Shown: positions 29,539 to 38,994, counted from the first letter of the stretch. The stretch: DNA of 64,000 nt from Gaetbulibacter_A aestuarii (GCF_039537665.1 NZ_BAABAY010000006.1:223769-287768), one strand, 5' to 3'. The notes: generated from the letters alone by a model not told the origin. Translations and numbers: made by a program.

Positions 29539-30471
29539 ATGGCTAAAAGACCCCTTCACATCACTAATGGCAGCGTTCTAACCGCTCGTTTGGAGGAACT
29601 TCAATTTTCAGGGGATATGCTGACATGGCAGGAAATGTTATGTGAAGGACCTACCATTGAAACTATAGATTCTCCTGAATTTATAAAGCTTAGAAAAGGG
29701 TTTTTTAGTAAGTTTTATGACATTGAACTAAATACTGCAGAAATTAAGAAAGCTCTTAAAAAAATGGAAAATCCTGAAAAATATTCTGAAATAAATCTGT
29801 GGTTTGAATACGATCTTTTCTGCCATATGAATATGATCGGCGTTATAGCTTTAATTCAACAAAAAAAGATCAAATTACCCATTTACCTCATTACCAGCGG
29901 CCGGGTTCGCGGTAGTAAAAATTTAAAAGCCTTAACCGAGCTAACCGATAATCAACTTTTTAGTCACTTTGATAAAAAAGTGAAATTAACACCAAAGGAT
30001 ATCGATATGGTATTATCCATTTGGGGAATCTATTGTGGTAAAGACCATAATCTTCTAAAACCGTTCATAGTTACCAATTCTACATTTAAATATCTAAGCA
30101 ACTGTTTGAAGGCTCATCTGGAGCGCTTTCCAAATACCTTCACGGGTTTAAACCGTTTGGAAAATAATATACTTACTATCATTCGTGATCATACTATAAA
30201 ATCGCGAAATCACCTTTTGGGCTATGCCTTGAATTACCAGGGATATTATGGTTATGGCGATCTGCAAATGAATCGAATTATCGAAAAACTAAGTATATTT
30301 TTTAATGAAAAAGAAGACCTCATTTCTTTAAACAGAAAAGGTCACGAGGCCTTACTGGGGCAGCACAATTTTTCCGAAGAAATTAATAATAATACGCCTT
30401 TTGGCGGGGTGAATAAACTGGATTTCCAGTTCAATACGCATGAAAATAAACTTGTAAAAACCGTTTCCTAA
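29539..30471 (+). CDS. DUF1835-type protein
   Basis: 310 aa. The start ATG 29539 (MAKRPLHITNGSVLTARLEE) is preferred to ATG 29524, which overlaps the SUI1 gene. The N-terminal block 'LHITNGSVL..RL.EL..SGDMLTWQEMLCEGP' is the signature of DUF1835, and 'FEYDLFCHMNMIGVIALIQQ' is typical of the same family. It has no predicted enzyme activity. Its stop overlaps the ATG of the nucleoside phosphorylase (TAATG), so translation is coupled. Role unknown. Confidence 0.82.
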   Translation: MAKRPLHITNGSVLTARLEELQFSGDMLTWQEMLCEGPTIETIDSPEFIKLRKGFFSKFYDIELNTAEIKKALKKMENPEKYSEINLWFEYDLFCHMNMIGVIALIQQKKIKLPIYLITSGRVRGSKNLKALTELTDNQLFSHFDKKVKLTPKDIDMVLSIWGIYCGKDHNLLKPFIVTNSTFKYLSNCLKAHLERFPNTFTGLNRLENNILTIIRDHTIKSRNHLLGYALNYQGYYGYGDLQMNRIIEKLSIFFNEKEDLISLNRKGHEALLGQHNFSEEINNNTPFGGVNKLDFQFNTHENKLVKTVS

Positions 30472-31334
30472 TGGCTATACAACCCTCTGAACTCATTTTA
30501 AATCCGGATGGCAGTGTTTATCACCTCAATCTTAAACCGGAAAATATTGCTCATAATATCATTTTTGTGGGCGATCAAAACAGGGTCCCCAAAGTTTCAA
30601 AGCATTTTGATTCTATTCGTTTTAAAACTGAAAAGCGGGAATTTGTAACGCATACCGGGTCTTACAAAGGCAAAGAAATTACAGTTATATCTACAGGCAT
30701 CGGCCCGGATAATATTGATATTGTAATGAATGAACTGGATGCTCTGGTAAATATTGATCTTGAAACCCGCTTACCCAAAGAAAACCTAACAAGTTTGAAT
30801 ATTGTGCGGGTTGGAACTTCCGGGGCACTGCACCAAGATGTCCCTGTTGATGCTTTCGTTTTGAGTTCTTTTGGGTTGGATATCAACGGCATGCTTCACT
30901 CCTATAAAACAGAATCCATTCAACATCCTGACATTGAAGATGCTTTTATAAAACATACCCGGTGGGATGAAAATAAAGCGCGTCCACTCATCGTGAAGAA
31001 TAGTTCATTATTAGAAAATAAATTTGAAAGTGCTTTGACACACAAAGGACTTACCATAACCGCCGGTGGTTTTTACGGTCCTCAAGGTCGCGTTTTACGT
31101 CTGAAACTCCGCGATCCCGAGTTAATTAACAAGATTGCTTCATTCAGTTTTAAAGGTATTCATTCTACAAATTTTGAAATGGAAACTTCGGCTATTTATG
31201 GTTTATCGCAACTTTTAGGGCATCATGCGCTTTCATTAAACGCGATTATTGCAAATCGAGCGAGTGGTACATTTAGCGCTGATCCCGGCCAAACCATTGA
31301 AAACCTGATAACCTATACTTTGGATAGGTTTTAA
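30471..31334 (+). CDS. Nucleoside phosphorylase (uridine phosphorylase-like)
   Basis: 287 aa, cytosolic. It fits the nucleoside phosphorylase-I fold: 'NIIFVGDQNRVPKVSKHFD', 'VISTGIGPDNIDIVMNEL', the phosphate-binding 'NIVRVGTSGALHQDVPVDAF', and near the end 'STNFEMETSAIYGLSQLLGH', carrying the E-M-E ribose-binding motif. It phosphorolyses a nucleoside to base and ribose-1-phosphate; a pyrimidine (uridine) is more likely, from the motif set, than a purine. It is coupled to the DUF1835 gene upstream and followed by the binding-protein-like gene 16 nt later. Confidence 0.88.
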   Translation: MAIQPSELILNPDGSVYHLNLKPENIAHNIIFVGDQNRVPKVSKHFDSIRFKTEKREFVTHTGSYKGKEITVISTGIGPDNIDIVMNELDALVNIDLETRLPKENLTSLNIVRVGTSGALHQDVPVDAFVLSSFGLDINGMLHSYKTESIQHPDIEDAFIKHTRWDENKARPLIVKNSSLLENKFESALTHKGLTITAGGFYGPQGRVLRLKLRDPELINKIASFSFKGIHSTNFEMETSAIYGLSQLLGHHALSLNAIIANRASGTFSADPGQTIENLITYTLDRF

Positions 31335-31350
31335 ATTCCTAATATTAATC

Positions 31351-32205
31351 ATGACACAAATTACAATTGGAGGCGTTCCTGAACATTTTAATTTGCCATG
31401 GCATTTGGCCCAAAGCAATAAAGCCTTTGAAAAGCAAAATATCGATCTCAAATGGATAGATTATCCAGGAGGTACCGGAGATATGTGTGAGGCTTTAAGA
31501 ACGGGTGATATAGATGTTGCCATCATTCTTACCGAAGGGATCATCAAAGATATTGTTAACGGAAATCCTAGTAAAATCATCCAAACGTATGTGCAGTCGC
31601 CTTTAGTTTGGGGTATCCATGTAGCGCATGATTCATCATACAGAACTGTTGATGATCTGAAAGGAACAACAGCCGCTATAAGCCGCATGGGTTCAGGATC
31701 GCATTTAATGGCATATATCAACGCCGAACAAAATGATTGGGATATTGAAACGGACTTAAAATTCAATACGATTCAAAATATTGAGGGTGCGCTTCATGGT
31801 TTTGAGAATGGAACCGTAGATTATTTCCTCTGGGAGAAATTTATGACCAAACCTTTTGTTGATAGTGGTCAATTGCGTCGAATTGGTAATTGCCTTTCCC
31901 CCTGGCCTTGTTTTGTAATCGCTGCAAACCAAAACATGATCGAGAGAGAGCCTGAAGCACTAAAAGACTTACTCAGAATAATTAATGAACATTCTCAGGA
32001 TTTTAAATCAATAGATCATATTGAAAAAGTTATTTCCGAATCCTATAATTTAGAAATTGAAGATGTTGAGGATTGGTTAAAAATAACAGAATGGTCACAA
32101 TCTCTTTTAGACGAACCTACAATTCAAAAGGCGCAAAAGCATTTATATAAATTAAAGATTATCCCTGAAATTTTTGAATACGAAGCACTTACAGCCTCCC
32201 TTTAA
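31351..32205 (+). CDS. Periplasmic-binding-fold protein without signal peptide
   Basis: 284 aa. It has the two-lobed type II binding-protein fold of the NMT1/SsuA-like group: 'IGGVPEHFNLPWHLAQSNKAFE' and 'DYPGGTGDMCEALRTGDIDV', 'AISRMGSGSHLMAYINAEQN' and 'FENGTVDYFLWEKF'. It starts directly with MTQITIGGVPE and has no signal peptide, so it stays in the cytoplasm. This agrees with a group of solitary binding-protein folds, including a Candida protein known as Ca3427, of unknown function. There is no ABC permease or ATPase nearby. It may sense or sequester a small ligand. Confidence 0.8.
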   Translation: MTQITIGGVPEHFNLPWHLAQSNKAFEKQNIDLKWIDYPGGTGDMCEALRTGDIDVAIILTEGIIKDIVNGNPSKIIQTYVQSPLVWGIHVAHDSSYRTVDDLKGTTAAISRMGSGSHLMAYINAEQNDWDIETDLKFNTIQNIEGALHGFENGTVDYFLWEKFMTKPFVDSGQLRRIGNCLSPWPCFVIAANQNMIEREPEALKDLLRIINEHSQDFKSIDHIEKVISESYNLEIEDVEDWLKITEWSQSLLDEPTIQKAQKHLYKLKIIPEIFEYEALTASL

Positions 32206-32262
32206 ACCCTTATTTCAAATAAAAATTAACAAAGCATTAAAATATTTTTTTTCTTAAAAACA

Positions 32263-32270
32263 TATATTTG
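32263..32270 (+). promoter_or_regulatory. -7 promoter box for the TlpA-like lipoprotein
   Basis: TATATTTG fits TAnnTTTG, 26 bp upstream of ATG 32296, with a T-rich stretch further upstream. Confidence 0.55.
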
Positions 32271-32295
32271 TCCAAATCTCAAAACCACTATTGCA

Positions 32296-33669
32296 ATGAA
32301 ATATCTTTTAAGCATTCTTACAATTCTCTTGTTTGCGTCATGTAAACCAGATGCCACCGTAGATTATGTAGTTATTTCCGGTAAAATTACAAACCCCGGA
32401 AATGGCGAGCTTACTATAAATACTTACGACCGATCATTCAGAGAAGCACTTGACCTTTCAGATGAAGGTGATTTTATAGACACCCTTTATGTAAAATCGC
32501 CGTCTTATGTGCTTTACGATGGTCAACATCCTATTTTTTTGCATTTAGAACCTGGTTATAATTTGAATATTAGCTACGATAATGCTGACTTCGACAATAC
32601 TTTAAGCATAACAGGAACAGGGGCTGAGGCTAATAATTACCTGAGAACAAAAAAGACCTTGACCAGTGAGAATTTTGGCAGTAGCAAGGATGCTTATTCT
32701 ATGAGCGAAGCTGATTTTAAAGCAAAAGCGGAAAAGTTAAAAACATCTCAAGATTCTCTATTGAACGCTACAGATGGTTTATCTGAAGATTTTAAAACCA
32801 AGGAAAAGCGTAATATTAATTATGCCTATTTGAATATGTTGATGAACTATGAAGAGGCGCACCAGTATTATACCAATAACCCTGAATTCTCAGTATCAGA
32901 GGGTTTTTTGGATGAAGCTGATTCCATCGATTATACCAATGAAGAAGATTACCTGTACTCCAATGACTATCAAAGTATGGTAGGCTCCTATTACATGAAT
33001 AAAAGTAAGGCTTTAGCGAAAAAGGATTCCATTGAAAATGATATGGCTTACATCAAAACGGTTGGAGCGATCGAAAGTGATACCATTAAAAATAGTTTAC
33101 TATTTGACTTTGCTAATTTCAATATAAATTACACCAAAGATCTTGATGCCTTCTATAAGTCGTTTATGGCAAATTCAACAAATGATGATTATAAGAAGAT
33201 CATCACAGATAAATACAACGAATTACAAATATTAAATCCAGGAAATCCTTCTCCAAAATTTGTTGATTATGAAAATTATGCAGGAGGAACTACCTCGTTA
33301 GACGACCTTAAAGGTAAATATGTTTACGTTGATGTTTGGGCCACCTGGTGTGGACCTTGCAAACGTGAAATTCCATTTTTAAAGGAAGTAGAAAAACAAT
33401 ATCATGGAAAGAACATTGCTTTTGTAAGCGTTTCTATCGACAAGCAAGAGGATCATGATGCCTGGAAAGCTATGGTTGAAGACAAAGATTTAGGCGGTAT
33501 TCAGTTGTTTGCAGATAACGATTGGAAATCAAAATTTGTAAACGATTATAAAATTCAGGGTATCCCAAGATTTATTTTAATAGATCCTGAGGGTAATATC
33601 GTTGATGCTACTGCACCAAGACCTTCTAATCCTGAACTCATTTCCTTATTTAATGAATTGAATATTTAA
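32296..33669 (+). CDS. TlpA-type thioredoxin-fold lipoprotein
   Basis: 457 aa. Lipoprotein signal MKYLLSILTILLFASC (lipidated Cys16). The N-terminal beta-rich domain (about 25-110) resembles DUF4369 'ISGKITNPGNGELTINTYD', a helical linker follows (about 115-305), and a C-terminal thioredoxin domain has the redox motif WATWCGPCKREIPFL. Membrane-anchored thiol-disulfide oxidoreductase acting in the periplasm, a common Bacteroidetes layout (ResA/TlpA). Monocistronic: own promoter box, terminator at 33684-33716. Confidence 0.9.
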   Translation: MKYLLSILTILLFASCKPDATVDYVVISGKITNPGNGELTINTYDRSFREALDLSDEGDFIDTLYVKSPSYVLYDGQHPIFLHLEPGYNLNISYDNADFDNTLSITGTGAEANNYLRTKKTLTSENFGSSKDAYSMSEADFKAKAEKLKTSQDSLLNATDGLSEDFKTKEKRNINYAYLNMLMNYEEAHQYYTNNPEFSVSEGFLDEADSIDYTNEEDYLYSNDYQSMVGSYYMNKSKALAKKDSIENDMAYIKTVGAIESDTIKNSLLFDFANFNINYTKDLDAFYKSFMANSTNDDYKKIITDKYNELQILNPGNPSPKFVDYENYAGGTTSLDDLKGKYVYVDVWATWCGPCKREIPFLKEVEKQYHGKNIAFVSVSIDKQEDHDAWKAMVEDKDLGGIQLFADNDWKSKFVNDYKIQGIPRFILIDPEGNIVDATAPRPSNPELISLFNELNI

Positions 33670-33683
33670 TTGAAATACACATA

Positions 33684-33716
33684 AAAAAAAGCCCGCTTCG
33701 TATCGGGCTTTTTTTA
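33684..33716. terminator. Bidirectional terminator
   Basis: AAAAAGCCCG and CGGGCTTTTT form the stem (GCCCG 33691-33695, CGGGC 33704-33708), with an A tract before and T tract after; it serves the lipoprotein gene and the convergent nnr gene. Confidence 0.85.
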
Positions 33717-33727
33717 TTACTTTCTTT

Positions 33728-35278
33728 TTAATTATCTTCCTTCGGTTCCTCCTGTGGCAATTGTTGAGGTTGTTCAAAAAGATCTAAATAGGCCTTACCC
33801 ATGTATTCGATAACATGAGTCGCCGTTAAACTTTGATAGCCATAATCTTCAATAGTGATATCAGCAGCCTTTCCATGTAGATACACCCCGAATATTGCAG
33901 CCGCTAGAGCACTATAACTTTGAGCAATTAATCCGGTAATAATTCCGGTTAGTACATCACCGCTTCCTGCCGTTGCCAAACCAGGATTGCCTGTAGTGTT
34001 TATATATATTTTTTCCTGAAAAACGGTAATGGTATTCGCTCCTTTGATCACCACTACAGCATGGTATTTTTTTGAAAAGGATTTTACTTTTTCAAGTTTT
34101 TCAAAATCATCAGACCAGGTTCCAATGAGGCGCTCTAATTCCTTGGGATGTGGTGTTAAAACAGAATGTATCGGCAACAATTTTAAAAGTGCTTTATTCT
34201 TAGAAAGTAAATTTATGGCGTCCGCATCAATAACAAGTGGCGTTTTATTGTTTTTTAAAAAAGCTTCAAATGCATCCAGTGTATTCGGGCTTGTTCCCAA
34301 TCCCATGCCCATTCCAATAACGGTAGGTTTCAAATCAAATGAGATCTCGGTAATTTCATTTTCATCCCGGTCTGTTAGTACCATTGCTTCCGGAAATGAA
34401 GATTGCAAAGGTATGTAACCGCACTTAGGCACATAAGCAGACACTAAGCCTGATCCCGCTGATAATGCAGCCCTACTGGATAGAATCACCGCTCCTATTT
34501 TACCATAGCTACCTCCTATGATAAGCGTATGTCCAAAAGTCCCTTTATGAGAAAATTTATCCCGAGGCATGTATAATGGTAAAACCTCATGTTTTCCTAT
34601 GAGATCAGCTTCTGTTTTTGTCGACATTAAATACTCCTGATCCAAACCAATATCCAAAACTTCCCATTGTGCAGTATATTTCGCCGTTTCTGGCAAAAAG
34701 AACACCAATTTAGGAGAAGCAAAACTTAGCGTGTAACCTGCCCATACCACAGCATCCTCATCTTTAACAGGTTGATCCAGAAATAGTCCGGAAGGCACAT
34801 CAATAGATAAAGTAAAAGCCTTAGTTTTTCTAAAATGGATAAACAAATCCTTCACCCAATCAGGAACAGGTCGGTTCAAACCAATACCAAAAACAGCATC
34901 AACAATGATATCTTCTTGATTAATTTCAGGAAAAGCTTCATTATCCTCGAGTACTACCGGCCAGGTTTTTGTCATCGATTTCACTTTGTCATAATTGATC
35001 AAAAAATCTTTCGAACGTTTATGACTGTAGTTTACAATGTAAGTGGTAACATGATAACCATGAGAAATTAAATGTTGTGTTAGAACGAGGCCATCTCCTC
35101 CATTATTTCCAATGCCACAAAAAACATGAATAGGCACTTGTGCACCTTGTAAACGCAAATGCATCCAATTAAAAATCTGACTTCCGGCACGGTCCATAAG
35201 TTCTGTAGAAGTAATATCTTGTTTTTTAATGGTTTGTTGGTCAGCTTCGTAAATTTGCTCTCTTGAAAAAAGTTTCAT
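33728..35278 (-). CDS. nnr: Bifunctional NAD(P)HX epimerase/dehydratase
   Basis: 516 aa. The N-terminal half (about 1-215) is the YjeF_N/AIBP epimerase: 'LMDRAGSQIFNWM', 'VFCGIGNNGGDGLVLTQHLI', 'IIVDAVFGIGLNRPV'. The C-terminal half (about 230-500) is the ribokinase-like dehydratase: 'TLIIGGSYGKIGAVILSSRA', 'VLTPHPKELERLIG', 'VVIKGANTITVF', and the catalytic 'NPGLATAGSGDVLTGIITGL'. It repairs hydrated NADH/NADPH using ADP or ATP. It ends with an acidic tail rich in Gln and Pro. Convergent with the TlpA-like gene and divergent from the threonine operon. Confidence 0.95.
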   Translation of the reverse strand: MKLFSREQIYEADQQTIKKQDITSTELMDRAGSQIFNWMHLRLQGAQVPIHVFCGIGNNGGDGLVLTQHLISHGYHVTTYIVNYSHKRSKDFLINYDKVKSMTKTWPVVLEDNEAFPEINQEDIIVDAVFGIGLNRPVPDWVKDLFIHFRKTKAFTLSIDVPSGLFLDQPVKDEDAVVWAGYTLSFASPKLVFFLPETAKYTAQWEVLDIGLDQEYLMSTKTEADLIGKHEVLPLYMPRDKFSHKGTFGHTLIIGGSYGKIGAVILSSRAALSAGSGLVSAYVPKCGYIPLQSSFPEAMVLTDRDENEITEISFDLKPTVIGMGMGLGTSPNTLDAFEAFLKNNKTPLVIDADAINLLSKNKALLKLLPIHSVLTPHPKELERLIGTWSDDFEKLEKVKSFSKKYHAVVVIKGANTITVFQEKIYINTTGNPGLATAGSGDVLTGIITGLIAQSYSALAAAIFGVYLHGKAADITIEDYGYQSLTATHVIEYMGKAYLDLFEQPQQLPQEEPKEDN

Positions 35279-35402
35279 GAAATTTTCGATTATTGATTTT
35301 TCAATTCTTTGGACTTAAAGTGGCATTTTTTCTATAAAAATCAAGCGTACATAAGAATCCTGCAAAAAAATACCACAAGTTTTTTTATTAGGTTAAAAGT
35401 AA

Positions 35403-35410
35403 TACTTTTG
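35403..35410 (+). promoter_or_regulatory. -7 promoter box for the threonine operon
   Basis: TACTTTTG fits TAnnTTTG. It places the transcript start near 35417, 14 nt before the leader-peptide ATG and about 205 nt before thrA, so the leader ORF lies in the transcribed 5' region. Confidence 0.6.
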
Positions 35411-35430
35411 AAGGGTAATAAATAGTAATC

Positions 35431-35538
35431 ATGTATCAATCAAACAGTAATAAGAGCTTTTCTTTTCCTTTTTTCTCAGAAGGAACCGCTGTTTCTTTGG
35501 TAGCTACTGCAACGACTACTACCCTTTGGGGTTGCTAA
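35431..35538 (+). CDS. Threonine operon leader peptide (thrL-like)
   Basis: 35 aa, start MYQSNSNKSFSFPFFSEG, end VATATTTTLWGC. Six of the last 17 residues are Thr, with four consecutive Thr codons (ACG ACT ACT ACC) plus ACC and ACT nearby. It lies 82 nt upstream of thrA, between the promoter box and a hairpin followed by CTTTT (35563-35584). Position and composition match the leader peptides of attenuated threonine operons: ribosomes stalling on Thr codons when charged threonyl-tRNA is short would prevent the terminator. The peptide differs in sequence from enterobacterial ThrL. Very likely regulatory; the peptide itself probably has no other role. Confidence 0.75.
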   Translation: MYQSNSNKSFSFPFFSEGTAVSLVATATTTTLWGC

Positions 35539-35562
35539 TTACATTTCCTACAGGCCATTTTT

Positions 35563-35584
35563 GTGATTTTTTAAATCACCTTTT
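35563..35584 (+). terminator. Attenuator-like hairpin of the threonine operon
   Basis: GTGATTT, TTT loop, AAATCAC (35563-35579), then CTTTT. The 7-bp stem is AT-rich and weak for a normal terminator, which would suit conditional termination. An alternative structure upstream is GCAAC/GTTGC around the Thr-codon run (35506-35535), but I could not compute folding energies. Confidence 0.5.
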
Positions 35585-35620
35585 CATTACTTATTTTATC
35601 AACTTACAATTCATTAAAAC

Positions 35621-38065
35621 ATGAACGTTTTAAAATTTGGAGGAACCTCAGTCGGATCTTCAAAAATTATCAATAAAGTTATTGGCATACTTGAAAAATA
35701 TGCCCAACAGGAAGCCGTGATTTGTGTTGTTTCAGCCGTTGGCGGTATAACAGATAAATTACTATTTGCAGGAAGGCAAGCCCAAAGTAAAGACGCCCAA
35801 TACACAGAAACATTTGAAGCAATTAAAGGCATCCATTTCGACATAATCAAAGAACTCAATGAGAAGCCATCTGAGATTTTGTTAGATACTGTTCAAAACA
35901 TATTGGACGACTTCAAAAGTCTATTAGATGGTATTTATCTCATCAACGAATTATCGCCTAAAACATCAGACAAACTCCTTAGTTATGGTGAAAAACTATC
36001 ATCATTTATTATAGCTGAAACCCTTATAAACAGGGGAATTTCCGCTGCGCGGAAGAATACACAGGAACTCATTATAACCAATTCAAACTTCACAAAAGCC
36101 GAAGTAGATTACAGCATTAGCAATCAACTGATCCGCGATTATTTTAAAACTTCAGAAGAATCAATTACTATTCTTCCCGGATTTATTGCCAGATCGCGGC
36201 ATGGCGAAGATACGACGCTCGGTCGCGGTGGCTCTGATTTTACCGCAGCCATTGTTGCAGCTGCGCTCCAGGTTAAAACATTGGAAATCTGGACCGACGT
36301 TAGTGGTATGTTCACCACCAACCCAAAATTGGTAAAACAGGCCTACCCAATTAAAAGCATTTCGTATCAGGAGGCTATGGAATTATCACATTTCGGTGCC
36401 AAGGTGTTGTATCCGCCTACAGTACAGCCGGTTCTGGATCTCAATATTCCGATCCATATTAAGAATACTATGGATCCCGAAGCAGAAGGAACTATTATTT
36501 CTAATGAAGCTACCAATGGCTCCAAACCTGTAAAAGGCATTAGCAACATTGGTAATATTGCGTTGTTGACTTTGCAAGGTAGCGGTATGATAGGAATTCC
36601 GGGGTTTTCAAAACGTTTGTTTGAAACCTTATCGCAGGAGAAGATTAATGTAATCCTGATCACCCAGGCATCATCCGAGCATTCTATTTGTTTAGGGATT
36701 GAAGCGCATGAGGCGGAACGCGCAAAAATAGCCATAGACCATACTTTTGAATATGAAATTGCCTGGCATAAAATTGAACCTTTAACCGTAGAAACGGGTC
36801 TGTCTATTGTTGCTTTGGTTGGGGATAATATGAAAAATCATCAGGGTTTAAGCGGAAAAATGTTTAGTGCTTTGGGTAGAAACAACGTTAATATTCGAGC
36901 CATAGCGCAAGGTGCCTCAGAAAAGAATATTTCCGTGGTTATTGCAGAAAGAGACGTTAAAAAAGCTTTGAACACCCTGCATGAGCAGTTCTTTGAAACA
37001 AAAACAAAACAATTGAATGTGTTCATAACAGGAGTTGGAAATGTTGGCGAACGTTTAGTTGAGCAAATTAAAGCGCAAAAGAAATATTTGAAAGATAACT
37101 TAAAGATCAATTTGCGGATCGCCGGATTATCAAATTCAAGAACCATGATCTTTGATGAAGATGGTCTGGACCTCAATAATTGGAAAAACCAATTAGCCTC
37201 CGGTGAAAAAGCCAGTTTAAATGGTTTTTTTGATACCGTGAAAAAATTAAACTTACGTAATAGTATATTCGTTGATATTACCGCTAATGCAGACGTTGCA
37301 GCAACCTATCCTGATTACCTGCGAGAAAGTATCGGCGTGGTGGCTTGTAATAAAATTGCATGCTCCAGCGATATTGAGCATTATAACCTGCTAAAGCGAT
37401 TAAGTTTAAAATACAATGCACCATTTTTATTTGAAACGAATGTGGGCGCCGGATTACCGGTTATAGACACCTTAAATAATTTAATCGCTTCAGGCGATAA
37501 GATAACTTCTATACAAGCGGTGTTATCCGGAAGTTTGAACTTTGTTTTCAATCATTTTAATGCAGAAACCAGGTTTTACGATGTTGTAAAACAGGCTGCT
37601 GCCGAAGGTTATACAGAACCCGATCCAAGAATCGATCTCAGTGGCGTTGATGTTGCTCGAAAAATCTTAATTTTGGCTCGCGAAGCCGGCGTTGAAATGA
37701 ATTTAGAAGATATCGAAAACAAATCCTTTTTATCAGCATCGGGACTGAAAAGTGATTCCGTTGAAGATTTTTATGAAACGCTTATCAAAGATGAAGCACA
37801 CTATCAAAAATTGTATGCTTCGGCTGCTTCGAAAAATTGCCAATTGAAGTATGTAGCTAAGTTTGATCATGGTAAAGCCAGTGTTGGTTTGGAGGAAATT
37901 CCGCAAGGACATCCATTTTATAACCTGGAAGGAAAGGATAATATCGTGATGTTTTACACCATTCGTTATCCTGAACAACCGATGATTATTAAAGGTGCCG
38001 GCGCGGGTGCCGATGTTACAGCTTCTGGCCTATTTGCAGATATCATTAGAATTGGAAATAATTAA
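35621..38065 (+). CDS. thrA: Bifunctional aspartokinase/homoserine dehydrogenase
   Basis: 814 aa, the usual length. The aspartokinase starts KFGGTSVG (4-11), with 'TLGRGGSDFTAAIVAAAL' as the ATP/aspartate site and ACT domains between about 310 and 460. The homoserine dehydrogenase follows: NAD(P) site FITGVGNVGERL from about residue 468, 'NVGAGLPVIDTLNNLIASGD', 'GYTEPDPRIDLSGVDVARKI'. It makes the first and third steps of threonine synthesis from aspartate; the ACT domains normally give feedback inhibition by threonine. First gene of thrABC behind the leader peptide; thrB follows 2 nt later. Confidence 0.97.
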   Translation: MNVLKFGGTSVGSSKIINKVIGILEKYAQQEAVICVVSAVGGITDKLLFAGRQAQSKDAQYTETFEAIKGIHFDIIKELNEKPSEILLDTVQNILDDFKSLLDGIYLINELSPKTSDKLLSYGEKLSSFIIAETLINRGISAARKNTQELIITNSNFTKAEVDYSISNQLIRDYFKTSEESITILPGFIARSRHGEDTTLGRGGSDFTAAIVAAALQVKTLEIWTDVSGMFTTNPKLVKQAYPIKSISYQEAMELSHFGAKVLYPPTVQPVLDLNIPIHIKNTMDPEAEGTIISNEATNGSKPVKGISNIGNIALLTLQGSGMIGIPGFSKRLFETLSQEKINVILITQASSEHSICLGIEAHEAERAKIAIDHTFEYEIAWHKIEPLTVETGLSIVALVGDNMKNHQGLSGKMFSALGRNNVNIRAIAQGASEKNISVVIAERDVKKALNTLHEQFFETKTKQLNVFITGVGNVGERLVEQIKAQKKYLKDNLKINLRIAGLSNSRTMIFDEDGLDLNNWKNQLASGEKASLNGFFDTVKKLNLRNSIFVDITANADVAATYPDYLRESIGVVACNKIACSSDIEHYNLLKRLSLKYNAPFLFETNVGAGLPVIDTLNNLIASGDKITSIQAVLSGSLNFVFNHFNAETRFYDVVKQAAAEGYTEPDPRIDLSGVDVARKILILAREAGVEMNLEDIENKSFLSASGLKSDSVEDFYETLIKDEAHYQKLYASAASKNCQLKYVAKFDHGKASVGLEEIPQGHPFYNLEGKDNIVMFYTIRYPEQPMIIKGAGAGADVTASGLFADIIRIGNN

Positions 38066-38067
38066 AC

Positions 38068-38994
38068 ATGGATAGTATCAAAATATTGGCGCCTGCAACG
38101 GTTGCAAATGTATCTTGTGGTTATGATGTTTTAGGCTTTTGTCTGGATCAGGTTGGTGATGAGATGATCATTAGAAAAGTAGAAAAAAAAGGTATTTTTA
38201 TTTCGAAGATCGAAGGGTTTGATCTGCCCTACGATACCGCATTGAATGTTGCGGGTGTTTCTGCTTTGGAAATGTATAATCATATTGATGTTGATTTCGG
38301 ATTCGAAATTGAGATCTATAAAAAGATTAAACCCGGCAGTGGTATCGGTAGTTCCGCTGCTAGTGCTGTTGGAAGTGTATTTGGTATGAATGAACTTCTT
38401 GGAAGACCTTTCAACAAAACCCAACTTACTACTTTTGCCATAAAAGGTGAAGCCATTGCCAGTAAATGTGAACATGCCGACAATTTGGCTCCGGCTATTT
38501 TTGGCGGATTTACTTTAGTTAAAAGTATCGCTCCTGTTCAAGTATTAGAAATTCCCACACCTCCAAATTTATATGCAACTGTTGTGCATCCGCAAATTGA
38601 GATAAAAACGTCTGAAGCACGCGCTATTTTACCACCAGAAATCCCTATGGATAAAGCCATTACACAATGGGCCAACGTTGGAAGCTTGGTTCACGCTTTA
38701 CATACCAACGACTATCAATTAATAAAAGATTCTTTGGTTGATGTCGTTGTGGAGCCTTATCGAAGTAAATTAATTCCACATTTTGAGTCTGTTAAAAAAG
38801 CAGTAGTTGATAGTGGCGCCCTCGGTTGTGGGATCTCCGGCTCCGGTCCTTCAATATTTAGCTTGAGCGAAGGTCCTGAAAATGCGAAGAACGCAGCAGA
38901 AGCGATTAGGTCTATTTTTTCAAAAACCGATATTGCTTTTGATATTTATGTTGGAAAAATTAATACTGAAGGTGTAAAAATATTAAAAGGCTAA
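38068..38994 (+). CDS. thrB: Homoserine kinase
   Basis: 308 aa, GHMP kinase superfamily. 'APATVANVSCGYDVLGFCLD' at the N-terminus is the substrate motif, 'KPGSGIGSSAASAVGSVFGM' the ATP-binding phosphate loop, and 'GCGISGSGPSIFSLSEG' the C-terminal GHMP motif. It phosphorylates L-homoserine to O-phosphohomoserine for thrC. It is 2 nt downstream of thrA, and its stop overlaps the thrC ATG (TAATG), so the three genes are one tightly coupled operon. Confidence 0.97.
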   Translation: MDSIKILAPATVANVSCGYDVLGFCLDQVGDEMIIRKVEKKGIFISKIEGFDLPYDTALNVAGVSALEMYNHIDVDFGFEIEIYKKIKPGSGIGSSAASAVGSVFGMNELLGRPFNKTQLTTFAIKGEAIASKCEHADNLAPAIFGGFTLVKSIAPVQVLEIPTPPNLYATVVHPQIEIKTSEARAILPPEIPMDKAITQWANVGSLVHALHTNDYQLIKDSLVDVVVEPYRSKLIPHFESVKKAVVDSGALGCGISGSGPSIFSLSEGPENAKNAAEAIRSIFSKTDIAFDIYVGKINTEGVKILKG

